DNA of 64,000 nt from Sordaria brevicollis (Eukaryota > Ascomycota > Sordariomycetes > Sordariales > Sordariaceae). The notes beneath the pieces were generated by a model, which was not told the DNA's origin, did no database searches, and saw nothing but the letters and a program-made list of their open reading frames with translations. Positions 13,901 through 25,559 of this stretch are shown here, in pieces. Numbering within the stretch: position 1 is the first letter of the stretch; every line of letters begins with the position of its first letter. The position numbers and the translations under genes were made by a program. The stretch spans positions 2,976,001 through 3,040,000 of the forward strand of contig JAUTDP010000003.1 of NCBI GenBank assembly GCA_033439795.1, in the 5' to 3' direction.

Positions 13901-14368
13901 CTCAAGCGAGTTCCCGGCATTCTGATTGCTGTCCGGGGTGTTGCTTTCGGACATATCCATGCTCTGCTGCCGTTGTCCGTCGTTCCCGGTGTTTGCGCCA
14001 TTGTTATTATAGTTCGAGGTCTGTACCGTGATCGAGTTCATGGATGGTGCGTGGCCGGTTGTCGAGAACACATCGGGGGCTTGGTCGTCAAAGGTGGTGG
14101 AGCCAAGACCAGCCATTGGCGAGTCACCTAAGTCGTCGTCATAGTGGAACTGAAAATCGGCGAAATGGTTATCAACCAAATCGTGGGCAGCAGTGATGCT
14201 GCCCAGCGCGTCATTGGAGTTATCCAGTTTGTCGAGAGGATGGGTTTGGAAGGCGGTAGGGTCGGAGTGCGGCGGGTGACCGTGGGTGTCACCGCCAGCG
14301 GGCGCAAATTCGAGGCTAGCGGATGAAAAGTTGTTGTTGTTGAGATGTTGCGTATCGGCCGGTGGCAT
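10942..14368 (-). CDS. Zn2Cys6 (GAL4-type) transcription factor with fungal-specific TF domain
   Basis: This is a nuclear DNA-binding regulator. Two exons (14368-13215 and 13156-10942 on the minus strand) are joined across a 58-nt intron (donor GTACGT, acceptor TAG) to give 1122 aa. Order: a Ser/Asn/Asp-rich N-terminus; a binuclear zinc cluster at residues 206-233 with the spacing CxxC-x6-C-x6-CxxC-x6-C (CIACRRKKIRC then CKHC); a linker and short helix (MLDKRLKRMEERI) suited to dimerisation; and the fungal TF homology region, including GGRSWSLGGQAIRMAFALQL and RRRTMWACFLMDRF. The tail has Gln-rich and then Gly/Met/His-rich stretches (ending GGGMHHGH) that may act in activation. I cannot assign it to a named regulator. 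Its unusually long upstream region suggests complex control. Confidence 0.88.
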
Positions 14369-17300
14369 TGGGGAAGGAAGAAAAAGAAAGTTTGCAGACC
14401 GGTTCGCCAGAAAAGCTCGACTTCGGCGGAATCTGATCTAAAGAAGGTAGCACCGACTGGCACGAACCCGGGGAACGGAAAGCTGGGATGTTGTCGTAGC
14501 CAGCAGCGGCCAGGATGGTGATTTGCAATCCGGGGGTTCTTGGGCTCTTCACCACCGAGAGTCGAAGGAATTTGGTATGCAGTAATTGGCAAACTCCACA
14601 CTTATTGCCCCAAAGACTCCTCTAGAGGCTCCACGAGACTCCAAAGACTCCAGCAGAGTCTCCAGAAATGCCCCAACGGCTCCAATCACCCCAAGAAACT
14701 AGCAACGACACTGCTCCACTCCTCCTCGATCTAGGCTGGGCTGGAGACCGTACCTATTCTCAGATGCCAGGCGGAGAAGGGGCACCGAAGGGGGTCACTG
14801 CGTATTGGTGAATCAGTATCAGAGGCTCAGGGTGTGTCCATGTCCTCAGCCGGAAGAGGGGATGGTAAAATGGTAGCAAGTATGCAGAGTTTGCGTGATA
14901 ATATGACTGGTAAAGTGCTGGGTAGAGTGAGGTAAGAGAGAGAAAATGAGTCTGAGGGGGGCCCTTGGGGAGCGGTTCTCGGCACCCCGGAAGGAAAGGA
15001 TGGCTGACTATTGGTCTGCTTGTATGTGTGATAAACCAACCGGGGTGTGTATAAGTGAGCTTACCTGAATGGACGGGAAGCTGGAAGGGATGGATGCTGG
15101 GCGTATCGACCCCAGGATTTGACTTCCACGGATGTGCTTGTCAGGTCTTGTTCGTGGAGGTGTATGGTATTGCTGTGAATGAGTAAGTTGAGCGTTTTGA
15201 CTTTGGGTTTTGTTACAACTTGGGGTTTGATGTTTTTTCGGCTTCGCAAGCGGCACTTGACTGGATATGGATCATGGATCGCCATGACAAGTCTAGCAGA
15301 AAATCTGCGGCCCACATGGTGGGAAAGCGTTTTCGGCGTCAATTGTGGGGTTATACCAGCTGGCCGTTTCAACGACTCCGATTGTGTCTTGCTCGTGTGC
15401 TTGAGCTCATTGCGGGCTCACTGGAGCCGGGTGAACACCAAGGGGATTGGAGCGAAGAGACCAGTGGTTGGGGCATCAACGTTCGCCATTCAGGAACATC
15501 GAATGAATGGCAGGAGCAGGGATACCTTCTGTAACAGCTGGTCACCCCGCTGACTCTTCTCAGAACTCTGCGTACGGCGTTAAAGATATCTTTGTCCGTA
15601 TTACCACAGCAGCCTTCTTTGTACGCCGCAGCCCAGTTCTTCTCGTGATCAGCCACAATAAGGACTGGGCGCATCAATGGGGGGTCGTGTGTAAGGCGAA
15701 ACCTTGTGAAAATCTACAGCGATTTTGGCGAGGGCCACAGACAAGAGGATCCCAGCCAGGAATAGGGGCAGTCCTTGAGAGCGGGCTGAACGGCACGACC
15801 ACCAAGAAAACCGACTGGAGGTTGGTGTAATGAATTCCACTTCCCAACGAACGGCCACTTGAGGCTTTTACTGCGCACATGCAATATATCCCGGAATGTG
15901 TCAAAAGACTAAGCTCTTTGTCAGAGACGGTGTTAGCCAAGATATATGACCGTGGAGAAGAGGGGGAGAGGCTGGCCAGCAGGAACAGCAGGAAGCAAAG
16001 GAGTCCCACGTTTGGCGAACCGATTCGATACTGACCTGCGCAAGATTTAGACATGGGTCAGATCGTCCGCGCTATGGTAGGTCCTTGATTATTCGCTGAA
16101 AAGACGACCCAGTCTCGAGTGTGATTGGTTCACCATGACAGACCGCAACCTCAGCCATCGAGACTCTGTCAATGTTGAGTTCTGTCTCTCGTCCCCTTCT
16201 CCATGCTGAATGCTGCAGCACCTTTCCGTCGTTTCCAGTGCGTCTGCAACTCTGCATTGGCAGATGCACCCTCGCGAGGTTCACCTGCATCATGGTTTCT
16301 GCTGCCTTGGCACACTACCTGGTAGGGTTCTCCATCGTTATGGCATCTTGATGTCCACATCTCTGGAAGCTGCCTGCTCCAAAGGCGTGGAGAGAATAAG
16401 GCTTCAAATGAGCTGGTGAGGCCTGGGACATGCTGGTGAGCTGGGTAGCTAGGGTCCCTCCTGAGAAGGTGTGCAGCATGGGTTGTGTCTTTCCGACTCC
16501 GACGCCACGGTTGCTGCCGCTCACCTCGTGGCAGCTTGTGACAGTTTGGACCCTAGAGAAATTTCCACCATCATTCAGCCTAACCATATGGGGAGCCCGG
16601 GAGCGCTAACATCGGAAGGCCGGAGTTGAGCTCTGCGCTGTTGGAATCAAGCGGGAGCCGCAACAGCGCTGACGTGTGGTCAGAAGCAAGAGCTGTCACT
16701 CATCTTGAATTTCTTCCAAGATGCGGTGGTCTTAACAACGGACACCCATGCTACTTTGCACATAGCCATCGACGACCAAATGAAACAGCGGCTTGTTGAC
16801 CCGAGTGTGCGAGTGTACACGGGGTGCGAGATTCCGAGAATACGCCGGGATTGCTGAAGGGTAGTAACACCTGGTATGGTCTATATGTGAGCAGACGAGC
16901 TGACCTTGATAATTTGGGATGCCGAAGCATTTTGCTGGTTAGTATATGTTATGGGATGGGATATTGTTCAGATGTTGTGCCTTGGTTGACTGAAGAAAAG
17001 AACCGGCATTCACCGAGACGCTCACCGAAGCGGACAAGGTGGGGGAGCGTGGTGATCAGACCCCCACGCACGACAGCAAGTCCGTTTCGTTGGGGGGCAT
17101 GTCGTTTGCACATTCGAAATATGGTCGAGCGTTCCGAATGTTGTCTTTTACACCACCGGAAATATGAACAAAAAATGGTGGGAAATCGAGAGCACAGATG
17201 AAGCCTTGACGTGTCAAACTTGGACTTCTGAGACTTGTAAGAAGATTCTGCCAGAATCTGATCACTCAGCTCAAACGGTGAGTGCACGGTGCCTCTGCAG

Positions 17301-20300
17301 CTTCCTGCATCAGTCGGTGTGGTCTTGTCGTTTGAGTTCACGGTCAGAAAGGGGCAGGCACGAGCAGTTACGACGGGCTATCGGTCAGCGACTACATCGA
17401 CTCCTTCCTTCCGCGGTTGACTTTCTTACTACGGAGATAAGGGATGTTTGCAACTTGCACTTGCCAGTACAGGTACTTGGCGCTTCACTCCGGTTCCTAA
17501 AGTGCAGCCACGACGGGAGTCCAAGACAGAGTAGTCGTCGTTGTTCCTTCCATATCGTGGGGTTAGGCATTCAATAACCAAGATCCCGACTCCGCACTTC
17601 ATGCTCCCCGTCGTCACCCGCGCTTGCTTTTATCCGGAGCCTACTAAAGTCGCGGGACGACTCGGATGACGGTACTGTGATCGCACTCCGTTCCTCTTCC
17701 GACCACTTGCAACTCTCATCCCGAAAACTTCCAGATATTGTCCCGAATTCAATATTCTTCTCAAGCACGCTACCGCCAATTCCCGCCTTGCTTCCGACGA
17801 TTCTCTCCTCTACAGCTTTCGGTCATGATGATTCCGGGTAAGCTCACCTCTGTTTGATGTCGCAAGCGTACCGCATATGAGGACTGGGGAGCCACCCCTT
17901 GCAATGCTTTGCATCCTCCACATGCCGTGCTCACTCAAATCATCTACCTTTGAAAGCGTCACATTGGGCGGGAGTAGGAAAAGGGTGTGCTCAAGGCGTG
18001 TTGTTCTTTCATCCAGGGCCAGGCATCGACTAGAAGATGGTTACACTACTTGATTCCATCCGTCATCCCCCCAGCTGCTCGCTTATTGTTTCTTTAAGCT
18101 TGTTTCACAAATACGACGCTACAAACGATATGTGGCTGTTACAGAGCTGTTGGGAGCTTGATGTTCATTCAAGAGCGGAACATAGCCTGACGAAGCTAAG
18201 CAGCACATGACACTCTTCGTCAATGCTTGTACTATGGCTTTTGGCTGCAAACTGATACCTCTTGGACCCTCGCCTATCTCAAACGGGCAAGCAATTCAAA
18301 AGTTTCCTGCACCAATACCCAGGCAATATAGCTTCCCGTCGGGTTTCGAGCCCATGGAATACAACCGAGTGGTTGATTTATCGGGGTCAACCCGACCACT
18401 TCCCAATTCGGCCGCTTGGAGATGGCAAAAAGTGCGGTGCCATAGATTCTCGCAGTTTCGCCATTTTCTGAATATTAACCGTCTGCATTGCAGAGTTACG
18501 TTAACAGCCCGTCCCCTTACCGACCTGCCTCTTTGCGCTACGACATTTACACAACTGGCCGAGGAGGTGTGGAGGGGTCTCTTTGTTCTATCAAATATAC
18601 AGGGTAAAGTTTGCCCAAAAGAATACCTAGGCTCGGTGTTAGGGGGGAAGCACCGTTGTTGGTGTAATGGCTATGCACAACCACCAGGAGGCCAGTCATC
18701 ATTTCCGATTTGACACCTCGGCTCACCGTATAGATGTTGGTTCGGAGTTTGACCATGACGGTGATACCATACACTCTACTGACGACCGTTGTAAGGCCGA
18801 TTTACGAGATAAAGTGTCATCTTATCTCGAAGGATTTCCGCTGCAGAATCCTTCCGGGTTTGAGAACCATAAGCCGAACCCTGTTGCGTTACACAAGAAA
18901 AAAAAGCTTACTGATCTAGGACAGCTACTCCGGGGAATGTCTCAGAAAGAATCGATCCGAATGAAAAAGAAGGAAGAAAGTAAAGATCCCTTTGCACATG
19001 CCAGGAAAGCGTTATGTGAGAGTCAATATCGATGCAGGACATAAGGTAACGTATCGCCTACTGTTGCCAATAAGAGCTCCCTTTCCATCATTAACCACCT
19101 CCTGCTAACACTTCCAGAGCCCCGAGAGCAGCAACAGCTGAAGCTGAAAGATGCTCCAGAGCCTGATTGACGATGAACGGTCACAATGGTAACACAATAG
19201 GGCTACATCACGTCAGCCCGGGGAAGCATCCTCAGCTTATCTGCATGGAAAGGCGAGACATGGTTTTGCAAGTCCGTTGACTGGCATCCTACGTTGCACG
19301 GTGTCTAGAGAAAGGAAGCTTTGTTGATTAATCACTCCTCGAGGCCTTTCTTCCCCAACTCAAGAGTTACGTGCAATTTCTGAATGAAAAGGTCAAGTAA
19401 AATTACGACAGGTTGTTCAGTGACATGTGTTGCTTTTCAAATTACGAGTAAATATCAGTCAACGACTTCAATCCACTCTACCTTGATGTGATCATTCAGT
19501 ACGGCCTACGATGACTTCAATGCCTTCTTCGCAGAAATGATTCTCATTCCACCCACCTCCTCTCGGATGGCGTCTGCCTGGTCCTTGTGTGTCTTTTGAT
19601 CTAAGGAACCCTTGATTTACCTATCCACACGCCCCGTCCATCCATCCATCCATAAGGACCGTACTTTTGTTGAGGGCCGCGAGACCTTTTTTGTGGCACA
19701 GTCCTTGGTTTTGAACATGCCACAGAGATGCAGAAATGCTAGCATGCAAGTTTGTGGGGGAATGAAAGGGTAGAGAGAGGGAGAAGGCTTTCTTTCTATC
19801 GTAAGGGGGAGAGATTCCCATCATTGAGGTATGGGATTTTGGAGGATTAGATAGGGGTGAGAATGTGGGTAGAGGATGGAGAGCGAAGAGAAATCCGTTT
19901 ATCTCTTGTAACACGAGACCAGCATGGTATTGTCCTTGGGTTGTTATGTAGTCCTTGCCCTTGAGGTTGTCCGTCGGGAGCAGAGAAGGTAAGACTATTC
20001 GCACTGTTACTGTAGTCGGATTGTGAAGACGCTGAGTAGTTGGTCTAAAAGTTGAGGAGGCGAGGAGTGGGTATATATATGAACTGCTTCATATGGCGGC
20101 TGTTTGTCGATGATGTTCTGGAGAACGGGTCACGAATTCTAATTGCAGACTGGTTGCTTGTACAGCCAGATGGATTTGGAGTGCTTTGATGAATGTTGTG
20201 CCGGACATATCAAGGTTGTTACGGTTGCAGTCCATCTCAATCACAAAACCACGTTCGATCGAGATACCAAACTATTCCTTGACCAAAGATGAGGGGAATT

Positions 20301-20488
20301 GTGAGAAAGCTCTGAATAATATAGCAAATTCTAGTTTTGTCTTCTGAAATTTCTCCATAACACCACGATGCAAATACGCCCTGGGAACAGACTAAGCAGA
20401 ACAAGCCCCTGAAACAAGTAAACAAACAAACACGGCCACCACCTCCACCAAGTAGCTATCCTATTGACCCGACTGGCAACGAAGCACT
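14369..20488. other. 6.1-kb region without a recognisable gene, upstream of the transcription factor
   Basis: Base composition is ordinary and no RIP-like AT block is present. Frames up to about 170 codons occur on both strands but lack recognisable motifs or convincing splice structure, so I read none as a gene. The part next to 14368 should be the leader and promoter of the transcription factor gene; the part next to 20488 is the 3' flank of kri1. Non-coding RNAs or upstream leader exons could lie here but cannot be shown from sequence alone. No tRNA or 5S gene was found. Confidence 0.45.
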
Positions 20489-22708
20489 CTAAGCCTCAGC
20501 CTCATCACTGGCCTTCTTGTTCTTGCTCCTCTTTCTCTTCTTTTTCCTCTCGCCCTCAATGATATTATCCGCTCCACCTTCCGTGGTAGCAGCAGTCTCT
20601 TTCTTCTCCTCCTTCTTCTCACCATCATCCTTCTTCTTCTCTTTGTTCTTCTTCTCGTCACTCTTCTTCTTCTCACCATCCTTATCCTTCTTATTGTCAC
20701 CACCCCTCTTCTTATGCTTAACAGCCCCAGCATTCGCACCACTACCCTCATTCTTGTTCGCGAGGGGAGTGCCATCCTCCGCCAACGCCTCAAACCCAAA
20801 CGTAGGTCCACTCTCCTCAAACTCCCTGCCGAACGTCTCACGACGCCACTGCCTCAAGCGGGCCTTCTTGCCGAGCTTCTTGCGCTCCTTGCGCTTCTTC
20901 TCGGCGTCGCGGAAGGTAGCCAGCTTCTTGAGACCCGCAAACTCGTTGAGAGCGGCGTCGGAAGGAGCCAAAAGGATATCGCGCGCCGTCATGCCGAAGG
21001 ACACAGGGGAGGTCTCGCGGTACCGGAAGGGGAACAGGTTCTCCTTGTACTTCTTGTCCTTGGGCGCCGTGAGCGCGCGCGGGGCGTCGAGCTCCATCTT
21101 GGTGTCGACGAGGGCTTCGAGCTTGGCCAGCTCGGCCTTGGCGGCCTTCTTGGCAGCTTGCTTCTCCTTCTTGATGTCGGCCGTGGTCTTGCGCTTCTTG
21201 GAAGGGCGACCTTCGTCGGCGGAGAGGTCGGAGCCGAGGTCGGCGTCGTCTTCTTCGGCTTCGGCTTCCTGGCCTTCGGCGTCGGGTTTGGCGATGTCCA
21301 GATCGGAAAGGACAACGTCGGGCAGCTCTTCGTCGTCAAAGTCGGGGATGATGTCCTTGATGTCGATGTCGTCGTCCCACTTGGGCTTCTTGGGAAGCTT
21401 CTTCTTCTTTTTCTTCTTGCCGTCCTCGTCCTCCTCGTCCTCGTCGCTGCCGGACACGTCGTCTTCGCCCTCGGCATAATACTCCTCGCCGAACTGCTTG
21501 CGCATCTCCTCCTCCCACCGGTCGTTGTCCCAGGCGTCCTCGAGGAACTTCATCCATTCCTCGTCGGAGAGCTCCTTGCCGGTGAGACCGGCGGCCTTCT
21601 TGATCTTGGACAGCTTCTCGGCCGCCTCGTCGATCTTGAGACGGCGCAGACGAGCGCGCTCCTCCTCGCGCTGCTTCTTCTCGGCCTCCTTGCGCTCCTT
21701 CTCGAGCTGTCTCTGCTTCTTCCTGCCGGTGAGCTCCTCCTTTCTGACGGACTTGGCGTTGGCCAGGTTACGCGAGTACGTCTTGAGCAGCTCGTTGCTC
21801 TTGTTGGGGTCCTCGAACCGCATGTTGTAGGCGTGCTCGAACTCCTCGGCCATCTCGGGGAAGTTGTCCTCGCCCTCGTCGGACTCGAAGGCTTCCCAGC
21901 GCGAGCCGTCGGCGGGCGCCCAGGCCTTGGACTGCATGAACTTGGAGAGGAAGTCTTCGGGGTTCTTGTCGGCGTTCTTAACGTCGAGTTCGCTGAGATC
22001 GATGGCCTTGGCGCGCGATGGGTGCACGCCGTTCTCGGTCGCCGTCTCCTCCTTTTTGACGGGCTTGATGAAGGCGTCGTCGTCGCTCCACTCCTCGTCT
22101 TCGCCGGCAGCGGCATTGATCTCGGACAGAATGTTCTGCTTCAAGTCGGCTTGTTCCTCGGCGTAGGTCTTGGGCTTGGGCGCGTCGTCGTCTTCGGCAC
22201 CGATGTCACCGGCCATGTACCTCTCGCGGTGGTAGTCGCGAAGGGTCATGGTCTTCTCCTTCTTCTCCTTGACAGGTTGGCCATCGGCGTCGAATGGTGT
22301 GTAAAAGACGGCGTCCTTGTCGTAGATGCGGGGATCCCTCTTCTTGATAGCTTCGAGAGTGGCGTTGATTTCGGCGTCGAGGTCCTCGGTGACGAGGAAC
22401 CCCTCATCATCTTCAGTCTCATCCTCGGAGGAGTCCTCTTCGTCCTCCTCCTCGCCTAGACCGCCCTCTTTCTTGGACTTGAACTTCTCCTCGAGGCGGT
22501 GCATTTCCTCGCGCTTCTTGTTGTGCTCGAAACGGCGGGCGTACTCCTCGTTGATCTTCAGGTCGGCAGAGGCGCCGAGGGTGGCACCTCCGTCCTGCTC
22601 GTCTTCGCTGGAGGCATCGTCGTCGAACAGACCCTTTCTAGGGATGATTGGGTCCATGTTGGCACCCGTGATTCTGGCTTTCGCCGCTTTTGACTTTGGG
22701 CGAGGCAT
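20489..22708 (-). CDS. kri1: KRI1-like ribosome biogenesis protein
   Basis: This is a nucleolar protein needed for 40S subunit assembly; yeast Kri1p works with the snoRNP factor Krr1p. A single exon encodes 739 aa, longer than the yeast protein (about 590) because of acidic and Lys-rich insertions. The N-terminal half carries alternating Asp/Glu-rich tracts and the family segment KINEEYARRFEHNKKREEMH. The Kri1 C-terminal domain is visible as FPFRYRETSPVSFGMTARDI, LAPSDAALNEFAGLKKLATF and GKKARLRQWRRETFGREFEE. The tail is almost wholly Lys/Glu/Asp with KKRKRSKNKK, a likely nucleolar targeting signal. It is divergent from the Rab5 gene, with 642 bp between start codons. Confidence 0.92.
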   Translation of the reverse strand: MPRPKSKAAKARITGANMDPIIPRKGLFDDDASSEDEQDGGATLGASADLKINEEYARRFEHNKKREEMHRLEEKFKSKKEGGLGEEEDEEDSSEDETEDDEGFLVTEDLDAEINATLEAIKKRDPRIYDKDAVFYTPFDADGQPVKEKKEKTMTLRDYHRERYMAGDIGAEDDDAPKPKTYAEEQADLKQNILSEINAAAGEDEEWSDDDAFIKPVKKEETATENGVHPSRAKAIDLSELDVKNADKNPEDFLSKFMQSKAWAPADGSRWEAFESDEGEDNFPEMAEEFEHAYNMRFEDPNKSNELLKTYSRNLANAKSVRKEELTGRKKQRQLEKERKEAEKKQREEERARLRRLKIDEAAEKLSKIKKAAGLTGKELSDEEWMKFLEDAWDNDRWEEEMRKQFGEEYYAEGEDDVSGSDEDEEDEDGKKKKKKKLPKKPKWDDDIDIKDIIPDFDDEELPDVVLSDLDIAKPDAEGQEAEAEEDDADLGSDLSADEGRPSKKRKTTADIKKEKQAAKKAAKAELAKLEALVDTKMELDAPRALTAPKDKKYKENLFPFRYRETSPVSFGMTARDILLAPSDAALNEFAGLKKLATFRDAEKKRKERKKLGKKARLRQWRRETFGREFEESGPTFGFEALAEDGTPLANKNEGSGANAGAVKHKKRGGDNKKDKDGEKKKSDEKKNKEKKKDDGEKKEEKKETAATTEGGADNIIEGERKKKRKRSKNKKASDEAEA

Positions 22709-23350
22709 ATTGACGTCGGCTGGGGTTGAAGATGCTAAGGCGAAAGTGGTGCAAAATCAATCGCGGCGCAAAGAAAGATGGAAGACTTTCGACCTTGACG
22801 GCTCCAAAATTTCGTGAACTTTTTAGTGGGGCCCTTCTGGAAGTCCAGTCTTGTCTTCAGCTGCAGATGCCAGTCTGGTTGGGGTAGATTTTGCCTGCCA
22901 ATGGTCAACGCACGGTCCATCTCTATGAGAATATGAGTCTTGGCTTGGAGGGGAAGCGAGGGACATCGACATGCGACGCCTGCCCGTGGCCCGCTGCCTG
23001 GAGGCGTTCGTCGTGGCCCGGCACACACGCACACTGTTCGCTGCACCAACTGGATCCTGGCTTTCCGACTGGAACAAGCTCCATCCATTTCATTGCTGTC
23101 GTCTGCCTATCACGTCACTCTCCGATTCCCAACCCGTCAACGAATCCATCTTCAAAACATCATTTTGTTTTCTTCCCAACAGGCAACCGCCCAACGTTTT
23201 TCGGTCTGCCCTCGCTCCGTCGCTGTCGCTTTCATTCATCAGAGACAGCCGTCTTTCTTGTTGTTCTTTGCTGTAGTTCATCGCTGCCGCAAACCCCGCC
23301 GTTTCGCAAACCATCCGCCCGAATAATACCAACATCACATATCAACCACA
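22709..23350. promoter_or_regulatory. Shared upstream region of kri1 and the Rab5 gene
   Basis: The start codons of two divergent genes are 642 bp apart. The right half (about 23050-23350) is pyrimidine-rich, like a 5' leader of the Rab5 gene. Frames in this stretch look like leader sequence and not protein. No specific factor site is claimed. Confidence 0.5.
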
Positions 23351-24192
23351 ATGGCCGATGCGAACACGCCCAAGCCCAGCAGCAGCGTAAAGCTGGTGCT
23401 TCTCGGTGAAGCTGCCGTCGGAAAGGTGCGCATTCTTCTGCTACTTGCAACGAAGCCGTCTTACCAAGAAACACGAGCCTAACTCATCGTTTCACAGTCT
23501 TCGCTTGTCCTCCGATTCGTCAACAATGACTTCCAAGAGAACAAGGAGCCCACGATAGGAGGTACGTTTAGGAACCATCGCGACATTGGTCGGAATAACA
23601 TAACTAATAATCTTCTGCAGCCGCTTTCCTGACACAAAAGTGCAACCTCCCTACGAGGACAATCAAGTTCGAGATCTGGGATACAGCAGGCCAGGAGCGT
23701 TTCGCTTCTTTGGCGCCGATGTACTACCGCAACGCCCAAGCCGCCCTTGTTGTTTACGACCTTACGAAACCTACTTCGCTCATCAAGGCCAAGCACTGGG
23801 TCGCCGAGCTTCAGCGACAAGCTTCTCCCGGTATCGTTATTGCGCTCGTGGGTAACAAGTTGGATTTGACCAGCGATTCGGCTGGCTCTGCCGAGGTTTC
23901 CGGAGATGGCGATGACAACGCGGAGGATTCGGGCGACGCTCGCAAGATCTCGACTGAGGAGGCCAAGACATACGCCGAGGAGGAAGGTCTCCTCTTCTTC
24001 GAGACTTCTGCCAAGACCGGACACAACGTTACCGAGGTTTTCACAGCCATTGCGAACGCTATTCCCGAGACATCATTGAAGAGCGCGCGTGGACCCGGTG
24101 CCTCGCATGCCGGCGCCAGTCGCACGGAAGAGCAAAGGGTCAACCTTAACGGGCCGCGGGACCCTAACGCAAAGGAAGGCTGCGCCTGCTAA
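23351..24192 (+). CDS. rab5: Rab5-type small GTPase (Vps21/Ypt5 family)
   Basis: This GTPase governs fusion and identity of early endosomes. Three exons (23351-23425, 23498-23561, 23621-24192) give 236 aa. Visible motifs: P-loop GEAAVGKS at 19-26; switch I ending PTIGAAFLTQ, where the AAFLTQ is typical of Rab5; switch [11 protein letters not shown] with catalytic Gln71; NKLD at 125-128; and ETSAK at 174-178. The C-terminus ends CAC, the site of double geranylgeranylation. Between NKLD and the RKIS helix there is an Asp/Ser/Gly-rich insertion of about 24 residues (130-153) absent from animal Rab5; it lies on the surface, so the fold should be kept. The first intron falls directly after the P-loop Lys25. 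Confidence 0.93.
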
Positions 24193-25559
24193 CGGATGAT
24201 GGATGGACGGATGGACTGCGAGGGAGGGGAATATGGCGAAGACAGCAAACGGATGAGGCAGACGATCCACACAGATTGACTGCGTAAAGGGACACTGACG
24301 AGACCAAGACGTCCACATTTTTCGGTTGATGAACAACAGAAGCTTTGCATTTTACAGACGGGTTTACGGAGTGGCTGGTCACATTGGGCGGGTTTATACG
24401 GAGTACCCTTGTTTTTCTTTTTGATTTACCTATTATTATTTCTTCTCATTGAATCACGACTGACAGGTCCAGCGGTAACAACTTTATGGGGTTGTCACAT
24501 ATCCTTGCTCTGGAGTGGATTGTTGCGTGTCCTCGGTCAAAGTGTGATCTCATCCATCAACTAATTATGCCCTACTTTCGTACAATGGAAACTCATATGA
24601 GGACTACAGGATGGAAGTTGGAAGCCTTAATGAGCTTGCTTTATTGCGAGTCAAGAAGCGAATGATAGCATGCTTTTGACATTGTTGGTACGGTTACCTA
24701 GTATGGTCTCTCACGAGAACTCGCTTTCACTGCTAAACTCATACCATCAATATCACTGTAAAATGGCTTCCTTTGGTCAATATAAGCTACAGCTTGATAC
24801 CTCAGGTCTTCCATCCTGTTTCAGCTTGTGAACGGCCTTATTGTTTGCTTGAATTGACCTCGGCTACTGCTATATCATGCTAATGTGCTGTTTACTTTAC
24901 ATGCCTACCTATTCAATGCCGGCTGCGATGTATTGTACTGCCGCGCTGTATCAAACTATCAATTGCCGTGGTCCCCTCCGTACCTTCCTGTTTAACAGCC
25001 CACGGCTGCCCGCTTTGCCCGCCTATCAGACCTGCCTAAGCGAATAGTGGGGTGTTAGGCAGTGGAGGCACGTGCGTTGGGACCCGCCAAAAAATCGCAT
25101 CCCGCCCCATTCGGTTTGAACGCCGAGAAAACGCGACACCACCAGTCACTTCCACTTCGACTTGCAGATTGCAACTGCAACTCTTGCAGCAGCAAGATCC
25201 TCGCCTCACTCACCTCACGAACACGCCCTTGGGCAGAACGAACCGAACCCGAAAGGACACTCTCTCACCAAAACGAGAGATATTTGCGCCTCGTCAACCC
25301 TTGAGGCCCATCATTAAGCCTGCTAAGGCTTTCAAACAAGTGAGCTCCGGCTTGCCGATATTCGCTACCAGCAAATACCACCAAGCAGAATTTGATACGA
25401 TAGCGATTGCGGATTACATCACTCGGCGATATTCCATACCTTTCTCGAAACCAAAGGACGCCAACGAGCGCCTATCCATGTCCTAGGACTCTCCATTTCT
25501 ACACCCTCCTCTACCTTTAGGAGGCCGGTTGCGCCTAGGTCGAAGCGCAGGAATTCACA
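24193..25559. other. Intergenic region, 3' flank of rab5 and leader of the RING gene
   Basis: The left part is the 3' UTR and AT-rich spacer (24400-24950). From about 25050 the sequence becomes CA/pyrimidine-rich and probably forms the 5' leader of the RING-protein gene at 25560. An open frame at 25052-25486 has low-complexity content and no family motif, so I treat it as leader. Confidence 0.5.

Noticed and set aside
18207..18713. 168-codon plus-strand frame in the gene-free region
   Set aside because: No family resemblance and no supporting splice structure; frames of this length arise by chance at this composition.
20714..22459. Long plus-strand open frame (581 codons) opposite kri1
   Set aside because: It is an antisense shadow created by the Lys/Glu/Asp-rich codons of kri1; its translation is only Leu/Val/Gly-rich without motifs.
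25052..25486. 144-codon frame before the RING gene as a separate gene
   Set aside because: No motifs, low complexity, and its position fits the 5' leader of the gene at 25560.
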